From contig CM057161.1 of NCBI GenBank assembly GCA_029962745.1, forward strand, positions 12,911,253 to 12,975,252: a DNA stretch of 64,000 bases, in the 5' to 3' direction. This stretch comes from Echinometra lucunter. Lineage: Eukaryota > Echinodermata > Echinoidea > Camarodonta > Echinometridae. Within the stretch, counting starts at the first letter, position 1. Each line of letters opens with the position of its first letter. Shown piece after piece: positions 25,365 through 35,762 of the stretch. Below the pieces are notes generated by a model. The model worked only from the letters and a program-made list of their open reading frames with translations, was not told where the DNA came from and did not search any database. The translations under genes and the position numbers were made by a program.

Positions 25365-25965
25365 ATTCATTACCTCTCTTGCTCCTTTTCCGTCCCCATC
25401 TCATCATCCACTCTCTTTCTCATCCTCTCTTTCTCATTTGTTTTGCTCTCTCTATCTCCGCCTGTTTCTTCTTTTCCCCGTTTCTCTCGACCTCTCTGTG
25501 TTTCTTTTGACCCTCTCTGTCTGTCTCTCTCTGTCTCTTGCTCTCTTTCCCCTCCAAAGAGCTTACTTTGTATCCTCTGTATTTTGCATTGACTGGTATA
25601 CATATATCTGTCTGTCTGTGTCTGTCTTTGTCTACATGTATTTTCCCTTCTATCTCCCCTTTCTGTCTTCCTCTGTTGCTGTCTCTCTGTCTCAGATCTG
25701 TCTGTCTGTCTGTCTGTCTGTCTCTGTCTCTCTTTCTCTCTCTCCAGTGAGCTTTCTGTTGCATCATCAGTATCTTGCATAGATGTTATCTGCCTCTCTG
25801 CCTCTGTATCTTTCTTTGTCTGTTTTATTTCCGCTGGCTATTCTTCCCTCTCTCCCTATCTCTTACTCTCCCCCTCTCTCTCTTTCATTCTCTTCTTTTA
25901 TCTCTCTCACTCTCTCTCTCTCTCTCTTTCTCTCCAGTGAGCTCACCATTACATCTTCTGCATTC
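25365..25965. repeat. Pyrimidine-rich tract with TCTG and TC repeats
   Basis: CT-rich with (TCTG)n at about 25696-25725 and (TC)n at 25900-25935. The words CTCCAGTGAGCT recur at about 25743 and 25934, so a longer unit of about 190 bp may underlie it. Open frames on both strands are composition artefacts. Confidence 0.85.
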
Positions 25966-27197
25966 TACATCCATAGGTATGCATATAGCAGGAGCAGTGC
26001 ATAATTAAAAGGTAGAACCTTGCGCATATTGGTAGGAATGAGTTTGTCAGGTGTGTTTGGTTTAAAGGTGGCAAACCGGTTTGTTTGATTTTGAATCAGA
26101 TGTGCCGCCAGTCGGTGTGTGTATAGGGAACAAATATTGTAATTGATATGACAGAGGGGTGAGGAATTCTAGTCATTGCTTAAATGTCAAACAACCAGAT
26201 GTGCCCTTTTATGCCTCTTTTTTGGATGTACCCTCATGAGAAACAATGGAAACACATTTGATAGTGCATAATACTCTGATGCTAAATAATAAGAAAACTT
26301 TAAAGTGATTACACAATGGTAAATTTTTTTTTTTGATATATGATCGAGAATAGAATTCTAAGGAGAATAACATTAAAAATTGGATGATTTTCAATTGAAA
26401 TCAATGCATTTTGGCCAATTTTCTCATAAAAAGTCAAGAGTTGACCAAAAAATTTGAGTATGAGGTATGACGTGAAAGTGGGTACCCAGCTTCGCGCATT
26501 GCAGTTGTGCTGCGCGCTAGACTGTACAATATATATTATACGTTGTGCGCATTTTGCTAGAATTGCGCGACAAGGTACCCATTTTGATGTCATTTTGACA
26601 TCAAAGTGGGCACCCAGTTGAAACTGGGTCACAGCTGAGGGGTCAAAAATATCCTGAAATCTTACCACATTTGGGGGTTTCCTTGGCAACATGACTTTTT
26701 AAAAAACTTTAGGCAGATGATTTTCTAAAAATCATTTTCATAAAATCATGCTCTTTTAAATGAACTAACATTGTTTCAGCATTGGGTACCCCCTTTAAGC
26801 CGTCTGATTTATAGACTGTCCATTTTTCCATGAAGTTCTCATAGGTTTTGAAAGTGAAGGCAAAGTAAGGAAGTTTCCATGGTAAAATAGTATTTTGTGT
26901 ATATTTTGAAATTAGATTATCCTCTGTACTATTTAAATGTAGAATAAATAATAGTAAGTGAAATCTGTCAAAAAAAACCATGAACATTCATGATGATGTA
27001 GACTCAGGACCATTGATTCTTCTTATTCATCTTTTTCATTTCTTGTCAGAAATCACCTGCTCAGTCTAACATTAATGTATGAAATCAAATTTACGCATGC
27101 TGCAGAATTTTAGAATGAAGTCTCCCACCAGACAAAATGATATTGAATTCATGTTTTTCTTTACACAAAGTTTTTTTTCTGTTTATTTCTCTTGCAG
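25966..27197. other. No confident gene; inverted GTGGGTACCC words
   Basis: Around 26475-26620, GTGGGTACCCAG and GTGGGCACCCAG and their near complements recur with several GCGC words, suggesting a decayed inverted-repeat element. The 127- and 92-codon minus-strand frames were considered and not accepted. Confidence 0.35.
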
Positions 27198-27290
27198 ATT
27201 TTGCTTTACTCAGCACTACTGTCTGGCCTTGCTGAGGAGCTTTTACTTGGGCAACGGCCTTTTTACGTGATTACTCACAACTGCTTGTTG
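27198..27290 (+). CDS. Candidate internal exon of an unidentified host gene
   Basis: A 93-nt open stretch is preceded by a strong pyrimidine tract ending TTTCTCTTGCAG and followed by the consensus donor GTAAGT. Frame 1 codes 31 residues including SGLAEELLLGQRPFY. The two other frames contain stops or read poorly. I do not recognise the protein. No partner exon could be placed with confidence inside the window, so the gene is probably spread over long introns. The main alternative is a chance exon-like stretch. Confidence 0.4.
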
Positions 27291-28045
27291 GTAAGTTTAT
27301 TTTATTTTATATTTTCTTTAATATTCTTTCCCCCCTTCTCCTTGATCATTTCAATTAATTTTCCTTTGTGTATCTTTAAATCTACTTTCCAATGATGAAT
27401 GGATGTATCAGAATTATTCCACTCTCATAAATGGAATGGCTGCGGAATATTGAAGATAACACCTGACTGTCCAACGATCACCCAGTTACTTGTCATTCAT
27501 TGAACTGTTCGGGGCGTCAAAGTTATTCTACCCACTACGCCATTTTGTTGCATGATTAATGCTCCTAAATTGGCAACACCCCTCCCGGGCCTCCTCCTCC
27601 TTCGTGCCGCCAGCACAACGGAGTGAGGCAATGTAGTTCAATTATTTTTACATTTGCACCAGGCAATCCTAGCAGAATTGGCAGCCTGAAAGACCTCTCC
27701 AAGAACTAATTTTGTTGATGATGCAGAGGCTGCTTTCGTTACGGCCACTCTCTCGCTCCTCGCATTTTAAGTGTACATGCAAAACAAACTGACGTTTGGA
27801 ATCATGCTTGCTTACGTTCAGAATGGAAATATCATCTTCCAAATCGGGCACATGCAATAAGGAATGTAATCTCTAAATTACTCCAGACAGGTTATTCTAA
27901 TTCCAATTTGGAAACCTTTTGACAATATTTAAGGATATGGTTTGGGAACCATGCATGCATGCATTCAGAAATATCATCTGTCATTTTTGATTGAGAGAAG
28001 TTTAGCTACCACATACCCCGACATGCAGAATTATTAAAGCTGTTC
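27291..28045. other. No gene recognised
   Basis: If 27198-27290 is an exon, this is intron sequence. Nothing else is seen. Confidence 0.4.
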
Positions 28046-28196
28046 TGGGGCCCGTAACACAAATGTTTGCGATCAATTGTAAATTTAAAACAACCATTCT
28101 GATTGGTCCAGGGTCGCCTTATTGAACAAGACAATGGTCTTAATTGGCTGTTACAACTTTGCGATTGATTGCAGATCTTTGTGTTACTGGGCCCAG
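28046..28196. mobile_element. Hairpin MITE, about 150 bp
   Basis: TGGGGCCCGTAACACAAATG at the left pairs with CTTTGTGTTACTGGGCCCA at the right. The pairing continues through GCGATCAATTG and CGATTGATTGC. The arms flank a loop with TGATTGGTCCAGG. Confidence 0.8.
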
Positions 28197-29106
28197 GTAT
28201 TATTTTTCAAATTGTTACTTGTAAGACATTTTTCTTTCTTGGTCATCTGACATTTGCTTTTCAACAATTTTTCTCCATTTTATTTCATTAAAAGTTATGG
28301 GGTGAGGATTAGAGTTGCAATTACATGTAGGTGTATTTTGTTGCTTGTTTTTAACATTAAAAAGTAAGTACATCTGTGATGATTAAAAAATGTTTTGATG
28401 TAAAAACAGGTATTTTTCAAGGATGGCTGTTTAAGCATTCTTTCCTGGGTTTTTAGTATGTTCACATCTGGAGTAGATAGCGGCATATGGCTTAACATTT
28501 TTCTTTGAGCCTGCAAACTTTTATCTGTAAACCTAGTGAATCATAATAGAAGCAGTGACTTTGTGTTTCACCAAGCTAAAGTATCAACTCCCAAGACCCA
28601 CATTTTTTACGTTATGAAGGTGACATCTTTGAAACAGCATGATTTTAAGCATTCTGCAATATTTCTAATTGAATGTGTGTGAAATACATCACTGTAAAAG
28701 ATAAATGCATGCATGGTATAGTTTTATGAATTCATAAAAAAAAAAAAGATATTGCAGAAGTGAAGTGAATTTTTTTTTTGCATAAACATTTTTGAATTTG
28801 CCCATACTCCCCATCTTTTCCTGTCTCGTTTTTTTTTTTTTTGGGGGGGGGTGGGGGTCTTGCTTTACTGAAAATTATGAAATGTAACAGTTCCTCTCTA
28901 CAATATGGACTATGCCACTTGACCAACTTGTTAGCATATCTTGTAATAAAAAAAAGAGTAATTGATATTAGTGCTGTAACATCACGGTTATTTTCAATTC
29001 TGTTTAACAGGGAGTCAAAACTGAACGGTTTTCGGATAAACGAAAACATCACACCTTTGCCAAAGTTGCCGCCTATTGAAAGTAGTGCTGTCAGCCGGTC
29101 CGGAAT
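28197..29106. other. Left flank of the large transposon, no gene called
   Basis: A- and T-runs surround 28735-28855. A plus-strand frame across 28841-29100 and its minus-strand shadow look mildly protein-like (for example SKLNGFRINENITPLPKLPP), but neither has a start, a splice signal or a known motif that I could support. Confidence 0.35.
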
Positions 29107-29116
29107 CGGGATCAAA

Positions 29117-29138
29117 TCGTCGTGCCGCTGGCAGAAGG
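29117..29138 (+). repeat. Left terminal inverted repeat core
   Basis: 22 bp identical to the complement of 41882-41903. Its inner end GCAGAAGG is also the start of the subterminal repeat word GCAGAAGGGCG, so the terminus and the array share a probable transposase-binding word. Confidence 0.9.
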
Positions 29139-29242
29139 GCTTAAAAATGATTTTCGGCCCCAAAATCGATTTTCGATTTTACATGCCATCTGATAAAGTT
29201 TTCCAAGCTCTATCAGATGATGTTATCAGAATCACCCAATAT

Positions 29243-29262
29243 TACGTAATTATTACGTAATA
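29243..29262. repeat. Tandem ATTACGTAAT palindrome
   Basis: ATTACGTAATTATTACGTAA is two copies of a self-complementary 10-mer just outside the left subterminal array. It could be a protein-binding site, and that is only inference. Confidence 0.5.
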
Positions 29263-29385
29263 CCCAAAAGTAAAAGGGCGTAAGCACGGAGCTCGTACTT
29301 TTGTACCAAGCAGAAGGGCGCATAGCGCCTAGCGCCCTTTTCACTTTCGCGCGCAGCACAAAATTGTGTTAAGCAGAAGGGCGGA
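29263..29385 (+). repeat. Left subterminal repeat array, about 62-bp period
   Basis: GCAGAAGGGCG occurs at 29310 and AGCAGAAGGGCG at 29372, 62 bp apart. A degenerate AAAAGGGCG copy lies near 29271. Each unit holds the complementary word GCGCCCTTTT (29332-29341), so each can form a stem-loop. The second half of each unit has alternating GCGC words and CAAAATTGTGTTA or its variant. Matching units form the right array at about 41435-41690 in the same plus-strand orientation. Confidence 0.85.
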
Positions 29386-29417
29386 ATTCAGAAAGTATCG
29401 TGTGATCCGTCGCTACG
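29386..29417 (+). promoter_or_regulatory. Probable 5' untranslated exon end and splice donor
   Basis: CGCTACG followed by GTGAGT at 29418 is a near-consensus donor. The next acceptor, TTTTGTTTACAG, ends at 30814, six bases before the strong-context ATG at 30820. Transcription could therefore begin in the subterminal array and splice a short leader onto coding exon 1. I see no TATA box. Confidence 0.45.
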
Positions 29418-29639
29418 GTGAGTTTATTTTCTTTTTAGTGACACCTTTGGCTTCTTGACATTTAATATCTAAACCCATATTGGTCACCAGAATAGCGAAC
29501 AATATATTTTGAATCTGATTATCCCCGGAATCGTAATTTAATCAATTAAAATTCAAATAAACAAGAAGCGATACAAAGTACAGTCCCTTGTATAGGTTTT
29601 TATGCTGCCTTATCAATAACGATGTATCTCAGTGTCGTA

Positions 29640-29980
29640 CACGTTTCTATGAGACATGTTAAGATCTACCTTAGATTAAGCAATGCAATATGTCTGTTCT
29701 TTCATCTTGGCTTCATCCAATTTGAACAACTTTTGTCCCGTTCACACCATAAATTACACGTTTCTATGACTAGTATGAGTATGAGATAGACTACAGATAG
29801 GCCTAGGTCTAGATCTAGATCTACTCTAGATCTAGTCTTGGCTTCATCCAAATTTGAACAACCATAAGTTACACGTTTCGATGAGATATGTCAAGATCTA
29901 GGCCTACCTTACCTTAGATTAAGCAATGTAATATGTCTGTTCTTTCATTTTTGGGCTTCATCCAAATTTGAACAACTAGA
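29640..29980. repeat. Internal duplication, period about 232 bp
   Basis: 29640-29732 and 29872-29978 share CACGTTTC(T/G)ATGAGA, CTTAGATTAAGCAATG, AATATGTCTGTTCTTTCAT and GGCTTCATCCAA. The copy separation is about 232 bp. It lies in the first intron of the transposase gene. Confidence 0.75.
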
Positions 29981-30310
29981 TCTAGTGGAGTAAACACTAA
30001 ATCTCTAAATCTAGACCTTATATAAAATTATCTAGATCTAGACATTAGGCCCTATTCAATAGATCTAGACCTAAATAATCTAGATCTCTCTGGAGCCAAT
30101 TTTAGTACCATTCATCCCAAGAATTCCTTACAAAAATGGTTTAAAGTTTAATCAATTATTCGAGAGACCTTGTTCCTCAGTACCAGACAAGTTTTTTTTT
30201 AGTCTATGTGCATGAGAGTAGTTTTAGAGATTAAGAATTACTTTTAGTTCTAATCTAGTTCTACTTTTAGAGGACGATCTAGAAAATCTAGAAATATAGA
30301 CTCTAGTCTA
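29790..30310. repeat. Dense TCTAGATC-type palindromic words
   Basis: TAGATCTAG, CTAGATCTAGA and relatives recur more than fifteen times between about 29790 and 30310, with scattered copies to about 30610. The words are self-complementary. This may be a simple low-complexity expansion or a cluster of binding sites. Confidence 0.6.
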
Positions 30311-30814
30311 AAACTTTGAATAAAGCAAAAGATAAACAAAGACTAAAACTTAGTCTTACCCTTTACGTACAATGATTTATAAATTAGAGTGTCGCACAGC
30401 CTATATACAGATATACTATCTCATGAGTGAAAGTAAGACTAACATTTAGATCTATATGTCAACAATATCTTTGGTTTCATTAGAATTGTTAAGGTTATAC
30501 TAAATATTAGTTGATCCATGGAGTGTACTGTGTAGCATGGTCATGGCTAAATCACATACTCTAGATCTCGGCCTAAGTCTAAGACCAAGACTCTTGTTAG
30601 GCTAGATAGATCTACATGTGAAGTAAATAAACACTTAAAAGGCATTGCATTCAGAACATAGTGATACATTCACAAGTTTTAATTAGAATCCGAAAGTAAA
30701 TTATTAAAAAATAAAAATACTAAACCTAGTTAGTTGTATTCAGCCTATAACTGAAACAATTTTGCAATGAGCTTTTAATTCATTATCATTTCACATGTCA
30801 TATTTTGTTTACAG

Positions 30815-31008
30815 GTAGGATGGAGAAAAACGAAGAAAGGCTGATGATTGTCAAATGGAAGAAGGATGGATCCTTCAATACCGTCTCTTCAAACGAGGTT
30901 TGGCACGGGAAGAGAAGCTACAGCCAGGCGGAACTGTCAAGATGAGAGACGAGAGAGGGAGGTGGTGGGCAGGAAAAATTGTCCGCATCCTGTCTCATGC
31001 TGCAAATG
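30815..31008 (+). CDS. Transposase-like gene, coding exon 1 (frame conflict)
   Basis: The acceptor TTTACAG ends at 30814 and the donor GTAAGT starts at 31009. The ATG at 30820 has a good context (A at -3, G at +4) and reads 41 codons, including LMIVKWKKDGSFNTVSSNEV, before TGA at 30943-30945. The frame that joins exon 2 in phase is the -1 frame. It is closed upstream by TAG at 30816 and has its first ATG at 30855, and it contains the conserved-looking GGTVKMRDERGRWWAGKIVR. Both halves look like parts of one small Trp-rich module, so I infer a 1-nt loss at about 30895-30930. Translation from 30855 or a programmed -1 shift would be alternatives. Confidence 0.7.
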
Positions 31009-31778
31009 GTAAGTAATTTCCTTGAGTAGTAAGTAAGCTTTAGGTTCATTTGAGTAAGTTAGCTCTGCAAACTTGACCCCCCCCCCCCCCCGAAAAAGTA
31101 AGAAAATATTTGATTCACTGGATACAATTTGCCTCATTTAGAGTGCATACAATATTAATAAATATATATATATAAAAGAGGAAGCTAAGATTTAGCTAAA
31201 ATTAATATGTTTTTACCTCTTGGCTCACTTTTCTCCTTAAAAATTCATATTTACATAATTGGTCACAGAAATTCTAGAAATAAAATCAAGACCATGGAAA
31301 TTAATCCATTCAACTTCAGAATCAAAGACTACGTCAATAATGCACAAAAGATACATCAAACACAAATCCCAAGAATTTAGTAATACAAATCAAACTTTTG
31401 GGACTTGCACAAAATCTCAAACTATACCTTTTGAATTAAGCTGTTGTGCAATGGGACATCTTTATCATCCGAATTGCATTTCTTTTGAAACCTAAGGTCA
31501 CAGAGCTATTGTTTCCGGGATACTCTCAATTTGGAATAATAGTCTTCAGTCTAATAAAAAAGGGAAATGGGGTTAGTTTCTAATATAACTTTCTATTATA
31601 ATCCGTTACATCTTATATTCCGATGTATTTTAAAATAGTGTGTAATATGCTTAAAGAAATCACTGTACAATATATAAACACATGTATTCGTATTTTATCA
31701 CTACTTCAAGTAATTGTCTTGAGAACTACCACCTGTGCTGGTATTTCCTAATGATTAGTAATATTTTCTCTCATTTAG

Positions 31779-31895
31779 ATGAAAGTTCTGTTCTTGGTGT
31801 TGGAGATGATGATGAAGGTGGTGATGATGGCATTAATGATGGTGAAGATTCTGATGAGAGCGATGGCATCCCCTTAACAGAACTGATGTACAAAG
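31779..31895 (+). CDS. Transposase-like gene, coding exon 2 (acidic linker)
   Basis: The acceptor TCTCTCATTTAG ends at 31778. The donor GTGATT is the weakest in the gene. At 117 nt it keeps phase 1, entering and leaving after the first base of a codon. It codes an Asp/Glu/Gly-rich segment beginning DESSVLGVGDDDEGG and ending LTELMYK. Such acidic stretches usually link folded domains. If not spliced, the frame would stop two codons later (TGA), and the good match to exon 3 argues for splicing. Confidence 0.75.
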
Positions 31896-32292
31896 GTGAT
31901 TGATAACCATATGGACCTTATTAGAGTAATTGGTTAGGTCTGACACGAAATATTTCTAAACACGACTCTTTCTGTGTTTCATTTCCTTTATAATTCATAA
32001 ACCAAATAGTTATTATAAGTATTGAAATCGGATGTTTTTCTGAGTGATAATAATCGCTATTCTAAATGGAATATTAAAATAATGATGTTTACATTTATTG
32101 ATATTGGTTTATTTCCGAAGACTGATAATTGACCAAGTTGGCAAATAATGGTAAGTCACTGGAAACAGTTGATTCCTGGTGATTGTACATTGGTCCAGAC
32201 GGCACATGGTGGTAATCTTTTGGCACTTTTGTAGACTATTAATAATTACTGGATGTTCATTGATCTATATACTTTTCTCTCTTCTCTATTAG

Positions 32293-32379
32293 GTAAGAGC
32301 AACCCTGATCCTGCTCCCATTGGTCATCAGCCAACTCTTATCACCCCTGAGAGTTCACGGGTGCAGACAGCACACGATG
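32293..32379 (+). CDS. Transposase-like gene, coding exon 3 (duplicated exon, copy 1)
   Basis: 87 nt, acceptor CTTCTCTATTAG, donor GTAAGT, phase 1 on both sides. It codes a Pro/Gln/His linker with NPDPAPIGHQPT and ends VQTAHD. It belongs to a set of three related exons (with 32550 and 32987). A degenerate further copy of its 3' end, CCAGACGGCACATGGTGGTAA, lies upstream near 32192-32212 and is not likely to be used. Confidence 0.75.
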
Positions 32380-32549
32380 GTAAGTTTTTTGGTCCTTCTG
32401 GAAGCTAATGATGCATTTTTATGTGAATCAAATGGTCTGGTGAACTATAGCTTAGCATGCAGGAAGTTAGTTTATGTTTCAAATGGTTATTACAATTTGT
32501 TGGATGTTTAGCTTCAGGAATCCACATACTTTTCTCTAATCTCTATTAG

Positions 32550-32648
32550 GTGAGAGGAACCCTGATCCTGCTCCCGCTCCCTTTGGTCATCAAGATCAGC
32601 CAACTGTTATTGCCACTGAGAATTCACAGGTCCAGACAGCACACTATG
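32550..32648 (+). CDS. Transposase-like gene, coding exon 4 (duplicated exon, copy 2)
   Basis: 99 nt, acceptor CTCTATTAG, donor GTAAGC, phase 1 on both sides. It codes NPDPAPAPFGHQ, then an Ile/Thr/Glu segment and VQTAHY. It differs from exon 3 by a 12-nt insertion and substitutions. The downstream intron also resembles the one after exon 3 (TGATGCATTTTT(A/T)TGT words), so exon and intron were duplicated together. Confidence 0.75.
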
Positions 32649-32986
32649 GTAAGCCCTTTTACTGTTTTACTAGTCCTGTAATCTAGTGATGCATTTTTTG
32701 TAAGTCAAATGGGCTGCTGAACTATACATTTTTTTACAAACAGAAATTAAATCAAGGTTTTAGATTATTATGACACTTTTTAGGATGTGTATCTTCATGG
32801 AACTATAGTTAACTCTGCGAAAGTGGAAGTCAAATTAGTTCAAATAATCGTCTAAGTCAAAAGCCAATCCTGGTTCCTTTTCTTTGTTTTCTTTTGTTTT
32901 GGACCCCTCATAAGTCAATTTTTATGTAAGTCAAAGCTATTTCTTCAGTCCCCACAGATTCAACTGTTTTTACTTTTCTCTATAAG

Positions 32987-33049
32987 GTGAGAGCAATCTT
33001 GATCCTGCTCCCATTGGTCATCAGCCTACTGTCCAGACAGCAGATGATG
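32987..33049 (+). CDS. Transposase-like gene, coding exon 5 (duplicated exon, copy 3)
   Basis: 63 nt, acceptor CTTTTCTCTATAAG, donor GTAAGA, phase 1 on both sides. It codes ESNLDPAPIGHQPTVQTADD, a shortened version of exons 3 and 4 that lacks the middle segment. Because all three are symmetric phase-1 exons, any of them could be skipped without changing the frame. Confidence 0.7.
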
Positions 33050-33842
33050 GTAAGATAGTTTCACCATTTTGTAATGTACTGAATCTCAGCATGCCAATTT
33101 TTTCCATGAAAATGTGCATCCACTTCAGGATGAATAATTAAATAATATAAATGTATTATTATGTTGGTAACATTTCATTTTACAGTCCATCCTCTTACTT
33201 CACTCTGCTTCAATCGAAAGTTTTATTAATATTATTTGATATTAAATCAACAAACTAACAAGCATCATCATCATACAGGTATAATTTTGTTAATCTCTTA
33301 TAATTTGATTGTAGGTACTTAATTGTTTAATAGCTGGGTTACAATTCTGTTATTTTTCATAAATATGATCAATATACCTAAAGCAATGGTTGATGATGAC
33401 CAAACAATGATTCCAAGAAGTATCTTGTTCTACTTTTCTCATAATAATAAACAAAACATTTGATGCTCTCCCCTATCTCCACCTATGACCATCCTCTGTG
33501 AATTGTTTGCAATAAGTATATTATATTTAGAAACAGTTAATGCTGCAATATAAAATAATGAGGATTACTTGTAGCTACTTAGAGGGTCAGTTAAATGCAT
33601 CAGATATTGCTTATGGACACCGTCAAGTGTCCCAATGATAGCTTAATATTTAAAAAGCAGCAAATTCACTTAAACAATGGAATGGTCATAATTAAGTTTC
33701 AATTGCATTGTTAATTATATTGAATTAATATGAGATGTATTAGAATGCTGAAGTGAATAGACGTATCCCCTTTTTTTTTAACCTTATTTATTTTGAGTAT
33801 TCTTTTCATAACACACAGTACAAAAACACTGCATGCATACAG

Positions 33843-33946
33843 GCTGCAAAGAAGAGATTTTTGCAGCATGTGTGAGATGTACATCTCTACTGTGCTGGGT
33901 CCACTTTGATGCTGATGACCCATGTGGAGACCACATCGAACTTCTG
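33843..33946 (+). CDS. Transposase-like gene, coding exon 6 (Cys/His zinc-binding type)
   Basis: The acceptor CATGCATACAG ends at 33842 and the donor GTAATT starts at 33947. 104 nt take the gene from phase 1 to phase 0. The translation has a C-x7-C-x2-C-x4-CWVHF-x5-C-x2-H spacing (CVRCTSLLCWVHFD, then CGDH). Four or more Cys and two His in 35 residues suggest a compact zinc-binding fold, probably for DNA or protein contact. The zinc-binding role is inference from spacing. Confidence 0.8.
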
Positions 33947-34561
33947 GTAATTACTTCATTTTCAGATTTCCTAAAGTAACTAAGGAACTAAGGACTAGGG
34001 AACATTTAGGTCAGGCCAGGCTGTTACAGCTAATGTATACAGGGCTGATTTTTAAAAAAAAAGTTCAGGTGCGGAGTTTACACACATATGACAAATTCAT
34101 AAGTGATAAGCAAAATCTAAATTGCAGCTAAGTTATTGTTTCGTATTATAATATATAAATAAATATCTGCTATCTTAAACCTTTACAGCAAGAACGATTT
34201 GCTTCTTGTTCCACGAATCTTTACTAGAAGAAGGATGCGATCAAAGCCTTTCCCATGCTGCACCGACTTTTAAGGAAAGTTTCCTCAGGCTATTTGACTT
34301 AGATGTGTCAGTTCAGTCTATGAAATCTTGAAGTCTGCTTCAAAATTCTACCCTTTTGAAACCTATTTAATATTTTTCAATAAACTGCTTACTGACAGTT
34401 CATGTCAGTTACCTAACTTTTCTTAATATAGAAATGACTCTGACATTTTAACAGTTATGTGCTTTATCAGAATACTGAGAATAGATAGTTCTTGTTACCC
34501 TTAGAAGTAGTATTATGTAATGCAGGATGACTGTCATATATGTGCTACAAATTTATTGTCA

Positions 34562-34727
34562 GGGGCCTGTTGCATGAAGCGTTTTTAACTGATAAACCTT
34601 AGGCTCCCCCCCCCCCCGGAGTTTTTTTTTTATTCCTGTGTTAAAGTTAATGGTGAAAGTCAGAATAAGGTGAATACTTAATGTTTACCATTTTTTATCA
34701 GGTAAAAAGTTTTACGCAGCACGCCCC
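34562..34727. mobile_element. Hairpin MITE nested in a transposase intron
   Basis: GGGGCCTGTTGCATGAAGCG at the left pairs with the complement of AAAGTTTTACGCAGCACGCCCC at the right, and TTTTAACTGATAAA pairs with TTTATCAGGTAAAA. It lies between coding exons 6 and 7, so it entered after the large element formed. Its end resembles that of the element at 1886-2774. Confidence 0.7.
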
Positions 34728-34794
34728 AGTAGTGTGACAGCAAGAAAAACAGTTTGAGTGATATTCAACATTATTTTTGTTTTTCTAATTACAG

Positions 34795-34872
34795 AATGAC
34801 CCCCAGCTAGCCATGCTAGTGAGGCAGATACAGGAAGAAGGAGTGACCATAGAGCCGAATACTGTTTCATTG
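34795..34872 (+). CDS. Transposase-like gene, coding exon 7
   Basis: 78 nt in phase 0, acceptor TTTTTCTAATTACAG, donor GTTAGT. It codes NDPQLAMLVRQIQEEG and then VTIEPNTVSL, likely a short helix followed by a linker. It joins exon 6 and exon 8 without breaking the frame. No motif is recognised. Confidence 0.75.
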
Positions 34873-35681
34873 GTTAGTAATATAATTTATTGATTGTGGG
34901 GGCCTTCTTTATGGATAAAAACTAATTGTCCCGGGGTTGCTGTCCTTTGATTAGTTATTCGTATAATTGCACAGAGAGTAATTTTAAAGGCCTTCTGAAG
35001 TATCGGTAATGGAAGAAAAATCTTTCGAAAGATTTTCTATCTCATGGTAATCCCACCTTAAAGCATTTTATGTTAAACATTGCTTCATGAAAATAATTCA
35101 GCTTAAATGTGCTAAATATTTGTAGAATATGAAGTTAAAACATGGCTTTAATCATTGTGTTCGCCACTCGGCATATATAATTATTTTATTGCAGTCCTGT
35201 ATAGGCTCTACTTTGTTGGTAATTTCCAACATGACTTATTTTGAAATTTCTGTAAATGAAAACATGTTATCCAGCTCTCAGCAAGACCGTTTTTCTACCA
35301 TAATGTTATTTTCTGGGAGATAAACAATACTGATTTCTAGGCAGTTTTTGTAAAAAACATATTGTAATGAATTCAAGTACTCCTGATAACGGATAAAGGT
35401 TTAATGTTGAACAGAGTAATACGGTCAATTGTGGCAAATTTAAAGTTTTTTGTTGAATATGTACCGGATTCAATATCTTTAATAACTGAAAAAGCTTGAA
35501 ACTGATTTAGTTGAAATTTACACTAGATGCCTAATAGTGTAGACATTTCTATGTTTTAATGCAGCTGTTTAGAGGTTGAGCATTGATTCATGTCTGCTGC
35601 AGACTGGCAGTCCATAAATATATGAAATTGGCACCATGAAATCCAAATAGTTGACAATTATTTATTTGTATACTCATACAG

Positions 35682-35762
35682 ACAGAACTGATGCCTATCC
35701 ATGTTGATGATTCTGGGGATGCACATACGAGTGCCCTGCCAGCCACTCCTCAACAATGTGAG
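35682..35762 (+). CDS. Transposase-like gene, coding exon 8
   Basis: 81 nt in phase 0, acceptor TACTCATACAG, donor GTAAGT. It codes TELMPIHVDDSGDAHTSALP and then a Gln-rich end. It is an acidic/polar linker between the zinc-type exon and the catalytic exon. No motif is recognised. Confidence 0.75.

Noticed and set aside
25297..25782. 161-codon plus-strand and 136-codon minus-strand frames
   Set aside because: Both lie in a CT-rich tract. The frames are Ser/Leu or Arg/Glu/Thr repeats.
28732..29260. 139-143-codon frames on both strands at the left transposon border
   Set aside because: Mildly protein-like, but the two strands compete, the frame crosses the transposon terminus and no exon signals frame it.
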